This document shows, one piece after another, positions 26,895 to 35,387 of a stretch of DNA of 64,000 bases. Position 1 is the first letter of the stretch, and each line of letters starts with the position of its first letter. Source of the DNA: CAZKUN01 sp964555935. Lineage in GTDB: Bacteria > Armatimonadota > Zipacnadia > Zipacnadales > VGFC01. The notes beneath the pieces are model-generated. The model did not search any database and had not been told where the DNA came from. It saw nothing but the letters and a program-made list of their open reading frames with translations. The translations under genes were made by a program, and so were the position numbers. The stretch covers positions 51,276 through 115,275 of the forward strand of contig CAZKUN010000002.1 of NCBI GenBank assembly GCA_964555935.1. Direction: 5' to 3'.

Positions 26895-29458
26895 TCCGGA
26901 TTGCTCTCATCGCCGTGACCCTCGCATCCGCGCAGGCCGCGCCGAAGGGTCTGTGGCTGACGCCCCGCAAGGATGCCACGAACCAGGCACGCGCCGACGT
27001 GCCCGGCGACATGACCTCCGCTCCCGATGAGGTCTGGCGCATGCCGACCGGCGGCTCGATCAGCTACGCGCGCGATGTCACGGTGGACGGCAGGGACGCG
27101 GTGCTGGTGCAAGTCGGTACGACATTGCAGCTCCTGAGTTGGCGAGGCGAGGTGATCTGGCAAGAGCTTACGTTGGGCATCGGCACGGTGTTTCGCGTCG
27201 ACGACTTCGACAACGATGGCGGGCTGGAGGTGCTGGCTCGGACGAATGTCCGGACGGCGGTTGTGCTGAGCGTCGCGACGGGCGAGGAGCTATGGCGCTG
27301 GGAGGCGCCGGCGTCAACGCAGGTAATCGGACACGCGTTCCGCCGCACGGAGACGGGCCTTCAGTTCATCGTCCTCCCAAGTTACTCGACGGATGGTTAC
27401 TGCTTCGACTTCTCGGGCAGCGCGCGGTCACCGAAGCTCGTCTGGCAGCAGAGCTACGCCGGCAAATACGGCGTGGGCTACGGGCCGAGCGTCGTGCTCG
27501 CGGACATGGACAGGGACGACCAACTCGATGTCGTGATCAGCGGCAAGGTGCCGAGCATCTACCACGCGGTGCTGGACATCGAGACGGGCGCGATCAAGTT
27601 CGAACTGAACCACATGCTCGACGGCTGGGGCCGGCCGTATGGACTGCTACACGCGACCGACCTCGACGCCGACGGCTACCCCGACATCGTGATGATCTCG
27701 TGCCAGGTCGAGGAGTATATCGGCATCTCCCGCAACATCGGAGGCGAGCGGCTGGAGCCGATCTGGGGACAGTTCATCGAGAAGGACTACCCAGAGGATC
27801 ACAAGGAGTTGCGCCCGCAGGTGACGTCGGTGGCCGATCTGACCGGCGACGGCAAGCAGGAACTGGTCATCGGCCTCTTCGATGAGGGCCGGTGGCGGAC
27901 GCTGGTGATCGATCCGATGGTCGGCTTTGGGGCCCGCCGCGGTGAGATCGAGGGGTGCTTCTTCTGGGGCTGCCATGACATCACGGGCGACGGTCTGCCC
28001 GAGGTAATCGTCAGCAAAGAAGCGCAACGACGACCAGGTGCGGCGACGACGCTGCTCGCGCTGGACGGGAAGACGCTCGAACCGATCGCCACGCTCGAGC
28101 ACGCGCGGATCTTCGCGTCGGGCTCATCCGACACGCCGATGGACCGGCACTTCATGGCCGTGAGGAGCAACCCGGTTGAGGTGGAAGCGGAGGACGGGAT
28201 GCGCGGAATCCTGGTCAGTCTGGGACGCGGGAGTTTCATCTGGGGCGCGAAATCGCCAGGCGAAGTGCGGATACGCAAGGTCGCCGCCCCGGACCTGGGG
28301 GCTATCAGCCTCCACGACGGCGGGCTCATCCTGAGCGACGCGCGCGGCGGCGTGCAGCGGTTCACGTTGAACCTCGAGCCGTGGGGCCGGAGAGTGCTGG
28401 CGAGCGGGCGAGGCTGCGTCCCGCTGGTGTGGGAGGTCGACGGCAGGCGCGAGCTGGTGGTCGACACGGCGGGCCGGTGGATCACAGGTGGCGCGCCCGT
28501 CCTCAACGGCGAGGGGTTCAAGGACGGCTGGAAGATTGCGGGCGCCTATCCGGCGCTGCATGTTGACCCAAAGGGCACAGCGCGACTGGCGGCCGTTGGG
28601 GGCGGCGGCGTCCAGATTCACACGGCGCCAATCGACCCGGACAATCCTCCCGTGACGGCTCCGCTCGCGCATCCGACATATGGGTCGATGCCGCTGGTGC
28701 CACACGGCACGGACGAGTACCGCGTGATGTCGGCGCTGCAGACAGGCGTCCACACGGGCGCGCTAGCGGTGCTCGGGGCCGACGGGCAGCTCATCTGGGA
28801 GGACACGCGTATGGGCGCCTACCCCAATACGGCGGGGGCGGGTGACCTGGACGGAGACGGCCGTCCCGAAGTGGTCGCCGACGACCACGGCGCGCTTCGG
28901 GTGTTTGGCCCCGACGGCGCCGTGCTCGGAACTGACGGGGGCTGGCCGCCGGCGTACAGCGTGCCGGTCATCGGGCCATTCGGCGCAGACGGCGCCCCGG
29001 CGATACTCAGGTCGAGCGGGATCAACGGGATGTCACTGATCACGCCCACGTGCGCGGAGATATGGAAGTTTGGAAGCACCGTCTGGAAGTACTACAAGAG
29101 CATCGGCGCGGTCGGCGACATTGGCGAGGGGCGGTTGGGGTATGGGATTCTGAACGAGGATGGGGCGCTTGACTGCATCGACACGCGGACCGGCGAGTTG
29201 ATCTGGTCGGTGGAGCTGGGAGTGCTGCCCAGCCGGACGATGGTCGTCGCGGGCGACGTGGATGGCGACGGCAAGGACGAGTTCGTGACGGGCCTGGCCG
29301 ACGGCCGCCTGGTCTGCGTGAGCGATCCGGGCGAAGTGCTGTGGGAGAAGCAACTCGGCGCGGCGGTGACAAGTCCGATCATCGCCGACGTGGACGGCGA
29401 CGGACTCGCGGAGATCATCTGCAGCACGTCGGACGGACTGGTCCGGATACTGCGTTAG
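26891..29458 (+). CDS. Secreted FG-GAP/VCBS beta-propeller protein
   Basis: An 855-residue exported protein; signal peptide MIRIALIAVTLASAQA. The body is a run of FG-GAP-type repeats with calcium loops: DDFDNDGGLEV, DMDRDDQLDV, DLDADGYPDI, DLTGDGKQEL, DITGDGLPEV, DLDGDGRPEV, DVDGDGKDEF and DVDGDGLAEI. Interspersed PQQ-like strands (WRGEVIWQE; WSVELGVLP) complete one or two propellers. Such proteins bind calcium and usually serve as carbohydrate-binding or adhesive modules; no catalytic site is seen. The start overlaps the heparinase stop by 4 bases. Its TAG stop overlaps the convergent GH20-like gene's TAA by 4 bases (TTAG). Confidence 0.85.
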   Translation: MIRIALIAVTLASAQAAPKGLWLTPRKDATNQARADVPGDMTSAPDEVWRMPTGGSISYARDVTVDGRDAVLVQVGTTLQLLSWRGEVIWQELTLGIGTVFRVDDFDNDGGLEVLARTNVRTAVVLSVATGEELWRWEAPASTQVIGHAFRRTETGLQFIVLPSYSTDGYCFDFSGSARSPKLVWQQSYAGKYGVGYGPSVVLADMDRDDQLDVVISGKVPSIYHAVLDIETGAIKFELNHMLDGWGRPYGLLHATDLDADGYPDIVMISCQVEEYIGISRNIGGERLEPIWGQFIEKDYPEDHKELRPQVTSVADLTGDGKQELVIGLFDEGRWRTLVIDPMVGFGARRGEIEGCFFWGCHDITGDGLPEVIVSKEAQRRPGAATTLLALDGKTLEPIATLEHARIFASGSSDTPMDRHFMAVRSNPVEVEAEDGMRGILVSLGRGSFIWGAKSPGEVRIRKVAAPDLGAISLHDGGLILSDARGGVQRFTLNLEPWGRRVLASGRGCVPLVWEVDGRRELVVDTAGRWITGGAPVLNGEGFKDGWKIAGAYPALHVDPKGTARLAAVGGGGVQIHTAPIDPDNPPVTAPLAHPTYGSMPLVPHGTDEYRVMSALQTGVHTGALAVLGADGQLIWEDTRMGAYPNTAGAGDLDGDGRPEVVADDHGALRVFGPDGAVLGTDGGWPPAYSVPVIGPFGADGAPAILRSSGINGMSLITPTCAEIWKFGSTVWKYYKSIGAVGDIGEGRLGYGILNEDGALDCIDTRTGELIWSVELGVLPSRTMVVAGDVDGDGKDEFVTGLADGRLVCVSDPGEVLWEKQLGAAVTSPIIADVDGDGLAEIICSTSDGLVRILR

Positions 29459-31389
29459 GGAAGCTCGATGAGCAGGACGGGACCGAGCAGGCTCGCGGTC
29501 CCATAGTGCCCTACCCCCTGCCTGTCGACGATGCGGAGGGTCAGCTCGGTCGACTCATTCGGGCGCGCTGCGTCGGTGATGTCAACATCCACCCAATACT
29601 CCGTCTCCTCGAAGGTCACGTCCTCCTCCCAGACTACATCATCGTCCACCAGAAGCTGGTAGAATCGATAGCCGGGCCACTCGGGGTTGGAGTACCCATC
29701 GGCGCGGAAGAGCTGCGCGTGCAGACGACCAGTGAAGTCGGGCACGTCGACGCTCGCTGTGATGCTGCATTGGTCCCCGGGTTGAGAAGCTGTGGCACCG
29801 GGGAAGACCACGCCGACAGCGAGAGGCTCCGCCGAGGGATGCCCACCGGACAGCCATCCCGCGTTGTTGGCAGAGAGCGTCGGCAGCAGGTCGGCCGCCG
29901 AGACTGTCAGTAGCGCCCGCCCCTCCGAGGGCGGCGCGTCAATCAGAGGCAGGAGCGGCGCGTGGCGCTCGAGGTCGGCGGCGAGCAGCGCGGCCTCAAC
30001 GTCGCCCGACACCAGGCGCAACTCAGGCCCGCCGCAGCTGAACTCCTCCCGCGAGCCATCAGCGCGGGTTGCAGCGCCACGGAGGCGCAGCCGATATGTG
30101 CCGGGCGACAGGTCAATGCTGAATTCGGTTGGCGCTTCGTCGGTGGAGCGCACTTCGCCAATGGTCCTGACGATCTCGCCCGTCTCCCGGTAGAGAACGA
30201 GCGATGCGACGACCGCCGTGTAGGTGCTGCCATACACGCCGTCCTCGTTGATCGATGCGCGTAGCGTTACGGACTCGTCCGTGAGGAGCATGCCTCGCGT
30301 CGACGGCGTGGTGACGTCAATGCTGTAGCGAGGGCCAGGCTGGAGCAGCTCCACCGTGTCGAGGATTGCCTCGGCCACGCCGCGCGAGGGCGCCGGAAGC
30401 GCGCCTTGATCGCCCTCGCCTAGCAGCGCCGCGCGCAAGTGGTGCGAACGGCAGTAACTCGTCTCCCAATTCGTATAGAGATGCCCGACGAGATTCCCCA
30501 GGTCGTTCCGTTGGCTGTAGCGGATGAGCGAGCGCGTGGCAGCGGCGCCGTTCCAGCTGCCGGTCATCACGCGGAAGCCCTTCTCCTGGAACCAGCGGAC
30601 ATCCGGGTACTCCGGTCTGTCGCCATAGTCCCAATTGCATATGACGATGTCCTTCGGGATCATGTCCGCGACGCGGCGCATGGTCTCCCCTTGGTGCCAG
30701 CCGGCGATGGTGTCTTGCCACATGAACATCTCGCAGTTCCGCGCGCCGACAATGTGGGCGTGAAGGAGGTTGACAACCTTGGCGAACAGGGCCGCGGGGT
30801 CCTTGCCGCGCGTCCGAGGATCATCCTCGCTGGTGATGCGATAGACCTCGTCCATGCCGACGTGGAACGCGTCGGCGCCGAAGGCATCGATCACCTCGTC
30901 GATCATCCCCAGGATGATGGGGTAGATCTCCGGCACCATGGAGTTCCACGACGGGCTGCTGCTCGGCCCGCCGAGAAGGAACTCGGGGTATTGGGTCAGG
31001 AGGGAGTTGCGCGCGTCAGGCCCGCCTTGGGCATTCTGGTGGCCCATGTTGTTGAAGTAGGGCACAACGCGAATCCCGTTGGCGCGACACAGATCGCCAA
31101 TCTCACGAGCCTGCTCCGCGGTGATCCCCCACTTCTCCCACCGAGGATCGGCGGCGACCTTGGCGTCGCTCTGGAACTTGAAGCCGCTGTAGGAGAGATC
31201 GACCACCAGCGTGTTGAACCCGAGCGGCACGAGCGCGTCGGTGATCAGCGCCTTCATCCGAGGAACGTCGTCGGATTCAAGGAGGCAGAAGTGCAGGCCG
31301 ACCATCGGCACGGGATGATCGTCGGCAGGTTGCGCCACCACGAATGAGGCGCCCAGGGCGGCGGCCATGAGCGTGATCGCTGGACTCAT
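29455..31389 (-). CDS. Secreted GH20-like (beta-N-acetylhexosaminidase-type barrel) protein
   Basis: A 644-residue protein. The chosen ATG at 31389 starts MSPAITLMAAALGASFVVAQ, a signal peptide; the longer frame lies inside the upstream gene. The barrel (about 30-330) opens with VGLHFCLLESDDVPRMKALI and contains AFHVGMDEVYRI, whose D180-E181 pair corresponds to the substrate-assisted Asp-Glu pair of GH20 (HxGxDE). WNWDYG/WFQEKGF-type strands follow. The C-terminal ~300 residues are beta-sandwich domains. Hydrolysis of N-acetylhexosamine ends is the best guess, though the overall similarity to classical GH20 is loose. Its ATG overlaps the PhoD-like stop (ATGA), showing coupling. Confidence 0.72.
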   Translation of the reverse strand: MSPAITLMAAALGASFVVAQPADDHPVPMVGLHFCLLESDDVPRMKALITDALVPLGFNTLVVDLSYSGFKFQSDAKVAADPRWEKWGITAEQAREIGDLCRANGIRVVPYFNNMGHQNAQGGPDARNSLLTQYPEFLLGGPSSSPSWNSMVPEIYPIILGMIDEVIDAFGADAFHVGMDEVYRITSEDDPRTRGKDPAALFAKVVNLLHAHIVGARNCEMFMWQDTIAGWHQGETMRRVADMIPKDIVICNWDYGDRPEYPDVRWFQEKGFRVMTGSWNGAAATRSLIRYSQRNDLGNLVGHLYTNWETSYCRSHHLRAALLGEGDQGALPAPSRGVAEAILDTVELLQPGPRYSIDVTTPSTRGMLLTDESVTLRASINEDGVYGSTYTAVVASLVLYRETGEIVRTIGEVRSTDEAPTEFSIDLSPGTYRLRLRGAATRADGSREEFSCGGPELRLVSGDVEAALLAADLERHAPLLPLIDAPPSEGRALLTVSAADLLPTLSANNAGWLSGGHPSAEPLAVGVVFPGATASQPGDQCSITASVDVPDFTGRLHAQLFRADGYSNPEWPGYRFYQLLVDDDVVWEEDVTFEETEYWVDVDITDAARPNESTELTLRIVDRQGVGHYGTASLLGPVLLIELP

Positions 31390-33896
31390 CGGGTCACCTT
31401 GATCGGGCGCAGGCCTTCGGCGGCCGAAGCGGATGCTCCCTCGCCAGTCTTCACCGTATAGACGCCGTCCTCGAAGACCCAAGGCATGAATCCCCGCCCG
31501 TGCGGGCGGATCGTGTAGACCATCTCACCAGTGGCCTCGTTTGTTACCTGAATGACCGAATTTGGTGCGGCGTGGTAGTCGATGAGCGGGAGATGACCGT
31601 ACGGCTTGCGGCCGTACTGGTCGAGCTGGCTCACCGTGATCGGCCAGCCACGATAGGGCCGATCGCGCTTGGGGTGCGCGTAACGCGGCCAGCACTCGAG
31701 CGTCATCTCTCGCGCGCGCTTGTCGAAACGGACGATGCCATATCCCGGCGCCTTGCCGTGAAGCTGAACGGGGTCGGGAAACTGGCCGGGCCCGGGCTTT
31801 GGCGTGGGGTTCGAGACGGCATGGACGGTCAGCCGGTTGCCGAAGCCATCAAGGTATCGGCCGGTGTAGTCGGGCATGCCGGGCTGGTGATTCCCGCCGC
31901 GCGCGGGTGGATTCCAGAACCGCAGGTAGAAGTTTGCGATGGATGGGACGCAGAAGCTCCAGCCGGCGTCTTCCCACTCGTCGATGCCGTGGTGGATGAC
32001 GCTGCCCAGGTGTTGGTCGCCCGCGATGTGGAGCATGAAGCCGCGGCGCATCTCATCCAGGGCCCGCGCGCGCCCGCTCTGAGGCCAGCCATTGGAATCG
32101 AGATCGCGGTCGAGCTTGTCGGGGTACCGATCGCGCGTCTGGAGGTTGGCGAAGATCGTCTGCGAGAGGACAGCTTTCATCTCCTGACCGCGCCAATCGC
32201 GCGCGAACTCGCGGAGGAAGAGAAGCTGTCGCTCGCCGAGGAGTTCAGCGCCAGGGACGTCGGCATCGCGGCCGTCGAACTCCTCCTCAGTGATATGGTT
32301 GTCAGGCGTTTTCTCCGCCGTGATCAGCGTCGGCGATGACTTGAACTTGCGGTCCTCAAGGATCGCAAAGCCGACGCCGCCGACGGTGAGATCGGTGTAA
32401 TAGACGCCGAGTCCTTGCTGGATGGGCGTGGGATCGAAGGGATCGGGCAGGTGGCTCGTCTGCGTGCGCTCGACCGTTCGCAACCACTCCGGCGGCATGG
32501 AGTAGCCGCCCTTGTTGGCATCGCCGCGCGCGCCCCCCATGCCCCAGATGTTCCCCTGGTAGACATCGTGATCGTCGGGCATCGTGACGGTGGGCCGATC
32601 GCGCGTGAGATCGCGGAAGGCCCAGCACCAGAGGTACCATTTGTAGAGATAGTCCAACTCGGCGCGCTCGATCGGCTTGCGCTCGGTGCCGGTCGGGCTG
32701 GCGCCCTCGTAGATCTGATCGCCGGAGAAGAATAACAGGTCGGGATCGTGGATTCCCACATTACCCACGATGTCGGCGTGCGGGAACCAGATGCCGTTCC
32801 GCCACGAATACGGTCCCTTGCCGTCGATGCCGCGAGCGCAGTTATGATTGCCCGTGAACGCCGCGACGACGATGCTGTCCTTGCCGATGGGGTCCCGACG
32901 GATGGTGCCCTCGTATGTCCCCAAATCATGGACGACCCGGTACCGCGCGTCGCGACCCGGGTCCCAGCCCTCCACACGGAAGGGCGCGGTAAACCCAGAG
33001 CGGATGATGTCGGTCCGGGCGACTGTCTCCCACGCGTCGCCGTCGCGCACCTGGAGTTCGACGGCCTGCGCGTCGTCGATCCCAAGCGGCATCATCTGCG
33101 CGGTAAGCTTCAGCACGCCCTCATGAACGGTGTATTGGGTGCATAGCACCGGTCCGCAGACATGGTCCGGATGGGCGCGGACCTTGGAGCCGCTCACAGC
33201 CCAATCATTGAACCAGAACCGACCGGTGCTTTTGCCCGTGGCGGGATGAGAGACGAGCGCGACGTTGCCAATCAGGCGCTCAGGATCGACACCATCGAGC
33301 GAGGCCTGACTCAGCACCGCGCCTGACTCCGGATCGTGGGCGGCGATGGTGAGCGTGTAGGTTTTGCCCGATGGCTGGGCGGAGAAGCGCAGTTCAGCAT
33401 CGCTGAGAGTGCGGCCGGGCGCCGGTCCCGGCTCGCCCGGCTGCGGCTTCCTCTCGAAGTCTCGGATGAACGCTCGCCCGCGCGAATCGACGCCACAGAA
33501 CAGCCCCGCGCCCGGGCCCGGATTGTGGTGGATCAGCGCGGCTGACCGGTAGTCCATCTCGCGCCCACCGGCACCGACGAGAAACCCCGTGGCGGCTTCA
33601 GGTGACGTGTTGCCCGCCCCCTCAATGACGCCCGTGCGAACGCTCATCCGCAGCGATCCGCTGGATGAAGAGAGCGAGTGGGTCAGGAGGTGGACGGCCC
33701 GCATCGGCTTGCCGGCGCGCGCCTCGATGCACTCAAGCCGACCGTCCGCCACGCGCCAGTCCTGCAGGCGGTTGGCCCAGTAATCCGGCCCGGCCCAGGT
33801 GCGATCGGGCACGGCGGACCAGGAGCCGGTGAAGTCGGCGCCCGACGCGAGTGGGGCGAGAAGAATGAGCGCGAGGCAGGCGATGGAGCGGTGCAT
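31386..33896 (-). CDS. Secreted PhoD-like phosphodiesterase/alkaline phosphatase with LamG-like N-terminal domain
   Basis: An 836-residue exported enzyme. The ATG at 33896 begins the signal peptide MHRSIACLALILLAPLASGA; the extension to 34568 is antisense-like Ser/Arg-rich sequence over the MttB gene. Residues about 20-240 form a lectin/LamG-like domain. The metallophosphatase region carries three metal motifs: FSGDQIYEG (D393), MPDDHDVYQGN (H443) and HIAGDQHLGSVIHH (H629), as in PhoD enzymes. It would hydrolyse phosphodiester or phosphomonoester groups, for example on phosphorylated glycans or teichoic-type polymers, outside the cytoplasm. A 55-base gap with a palindrome separates it from the upstream MttB gene. 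Confidence 0.85.
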   Translation of the reverse strand: MHRSIACLALILLAPLASGADFTGSWSAVPDRTWAGPDYWANRLQDWRVADGRLECIEARAGKPMRAVHLLTHSLSSSSGSLRMSVRTGVIEGAGNTSPEAATGFLVGAGGREMDYRSAALIHHNPGPGAGLFCGVDSRGRAFIRDFERKPQPGEPGPAPGRTLSDAELRFSAQPSGKTYTLTIAAHDPESGAVLSQASLDGVDPERLIGNVALVSHPATGKSTGRFWFNDWAVSGSKVRAHPDHVCGPVLCTQYTVHEGVLKLTAQMMPLGIDDAQAVELQVRDGDAWETVARTDIIRSGFTAPFRVEGWDPGRDARYRVVHDLGTYEGTIRRDPIGKDSIVVAAFTGNHNCARGIDGKGPYSWRNGIWFPHADIVGNVGIHDPDLLFFSGDQIYEGASPTGTERKPIERAELDYLYKWYLWCWAFRDLTRDRPTVTMPDDHDVYQGNIWGMGGARGDANKGGYSMPPEWLRTVERTQTSHLPDPFDPTPIQQGLGVYYTDLTVGGVGFAILEDRKFKSSPTLITAEKTPDNHITEEEFDGRDADVPGAELLGERQLLFLREFARDWRGQEMKAVLSQTIFANLQTRDRYPDKLDRDLDSNGWPQSGRARALDEMRRGFMLHIAGDQHLGSVIHHGIDEWEDAGWSFCVPSIANFYLRFWNPPARGGNHQPGMPDYTGRYLDGFGNRLTVHAVSNPTPKPGPGQFPDPVQLHGKAPGYGIVRFDKRAREMTLECWPRYAHPKRDRPYRGWPITVSQLDQYGRKPYGHLPLIDYHAAPNSVIQVTNEATGEMVYTIRPHGRGFMPWVFEDGVYTVKTGEGASASAAEGLRPIKVTR

Positions 33897-33920
33897 GAGA
33901 ATCCCCAGGAACGCGGCTTT

Positions 33921-33940
33921 GGGCTTGGCAGGCCAAGCCC
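33921..33940. repeat. REP-like palindrome between the MttB-type and PhoD-like genes
   Basis: GGGCTTGGC and GCCAAGCCC are perfect inverted 9-base arms separated by 2 bases. On the minus strand the context reads CGTAGGGGCTTGG, a style shared by dispersed REP-type elements of many environmental genomes. It could act as an mRNA-stabilising stem or attenuator between the two genes. I saw no second copy in this window. Confidence 0.5.
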
Positions 33941-33951
33941 CTACGAACGAA

Positions 33952-35382
33952 TCACGGGCGAGGCGCGTCGCAGAGATCATCCCAGGCTCTCGCGGCGACG
34001 GCCTCGAGGGCGGCGAGCTTGTCGTCGCCGACGCAGGCCGGCTCGTAGCGGGCACGTACCGCCTTGAACTCATCCCACGCGCGGGCGAGCAGGCGTCCCT
34101 CGGCATCCGCCTCAGTGGCATCGTCGGCGCGAGCGGATCGATCGAGCAGCAGCGGGTCGAAGAGCGAGCGGAAACCCGAGAGCGTGTGGTCGGTGGCCAT
34201 ATGGTTCCGGCCGATGCCCAGGCCCACCTCGCGGATCGAATCGAGCGCGAGGTCGTCGTCGGTGAACGTGACGCCTTGAGCGAAGCGGCCAACGTGCCGC
34301 CCGAAGTCGTGATCGAGCATGAACTGAACAGGCGAGAACGTCTTGCCCGACTCCACCAGGCCGCTCCCCATTCCCGGGGGCGAGCCGGCGTGCATCCAGA
34401 TCGTGATCGCCTCGAAGGCAGCCTCGAACGCCTTCTGCGAGCCCGGGCGTTTGGCGTCCGTGTAATCCGACCCCCCAGCAACGCTGCATCGCCCGCCACA
34501 CAGCTCGCGGAACAGCTCCACGCAGAGAAGATCCTGAAGCATCGACTCTGGCGCGCAGTAGCTGACATCGGCCGTCTTCATGTCGAGCGTGCCGCTGCAG
34601 ATCCCGCCGCTGGGCATGGCTTCGGGGTCAAGGATATAGGCCGCCGTCCACCCCGCGAGGATCTCGGCGACGCCGAGGACCACAGTGCCCGCGACGGTTA
34701 CTGGCGATGATGCGCCCGACGCGGGCTGCGTGCCTATCCAGACGTGGGCGCCGCGCCCCATCAGGTCCACCAGCAGTTGGCTGGCGCGCAGGTCCATCCG
34801 CAGGGGCGTCACCAGGAAGATGCAGATCCCGATGAGGCTGTTGGCGGCCCCGTTGAGGATCTCGCCCATCTCAGCAAGGTAGGCAACCTGGTCCGCAGTG
34901 TGGGGATAGGCGCTCGTGACGGTGGTTGTGTTCTCGCCGATCGTGATGACCGCTTCCATCGGCTCGACGAGCGGAGGGACATCGCGGCACAGCAGCACGG
35001 GACCGGCGCCGCCGCCGCTCCAGGCGTGGCCGAACCTAACGAGTTCGGCGAGCAGATCGCGGCTCCCCGGTAGGCGGGTCTCCGTGTCGGGGTCAAGGTA
35101 GAACTGCGCGAGCTGCCCGCCGATCCCGGGGCGAGGCTCGTAGTCGACGCGAGCCGGTTCAGTCGCGACGTCCGGCTTGGCGCGCCGCGGCGCGAGCATC
35201 TCCTCGACCAGGGCGCGAGGGATCTGCACTTGGCCATCGGGCCCGTCGGCGCAGCCGGCGGCCAGCATCAGGTGTTTCAACTCGTCGTCCTGCACGAGGA
35301 GGCCGACGGACTCGAGCGTGTCGAGAGCGCCGTCGTAGATCCGCTGGAGTTGGTCGTCAGTGGCGAGGCGGGGCAGGCTCAT
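33952..35382 (-). CDS. Second MttB/MtgB-family (non-pyrrolysine) methyltransferase homologue
   Basis: A 476-residue barrel protein of the MttB superfamily. Recognisable are the N-terminal DDQLQRIYDGALDTLESVGL, the PGSRDLLAELVRF segment, GNTTT-like ENTTTVTSAYPHTADQ, and the C-terminal barrel with GRNHMATDHTLSGFRSLFDP. No internal amber codon is present, so it does not use pyrrolysine. It is clearly diverged from the homologue at 6212-7648. The frame could start at TTG 35394 or GTG 35391, but the ATG at 35382 lies 5 bases after the beta-helix stop, suggesting reinitiation. The neighbours are exported glycan-active proteins and there is no corrinoid partner gene. The substrate, perhaps betaine-like or another methylated compound, is unknown. 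Confidence 0.82.
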   Translation of the reverse strand: MSLPRLATDDQLQRIYDGALDTLESVGLLVQDDELKHLMLAAGCADGPDGQVQIPRALVEEMLAPRRAKPDVATEPARVDYEPRPGIGGQLAQFYLDPDTETRLPGSRDLLAELVRFGHAWSGGGAGPVLLCRDVPPLVEPMEAVITIGENTTTVTSAYPHTADQVAYLAEMGEILNGAANSLIGICIFLVTPLRMDLRASQLLVDLMGRGAHVWIGTQPASGASSPVTVAGTVVLGVAEILAGWTAAYILDPEAMPSGGICSGTLDMKTADVSYCAPESMLQDLLCVELFRELCGGRCSVAGGSDYTDAKRPGSQKAFEAAFEAITIWMHAGSPPGMGSGLVESGKTFSPVQFMLDHDFGRHVGRFAQGVTFTDDDLALDSIREVGLGIGRNHMATDHTLSGFRSLFDPLLLDRSARADDATEADAEGRLLARAWDEFKAVRARYEPACVGDDKLAALEAVAARAWDDLCDAPRP

Positions 35383-35387
35383 GTCAA

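Noticed and set aside
33897..34568. N-terminal extension of the PhoD-like protein by 224 residues
   Set aside because: The extension is Ser/Arg-rich and lies over the MttB gene; a normal signal peptide begins at the ATG at 33896.
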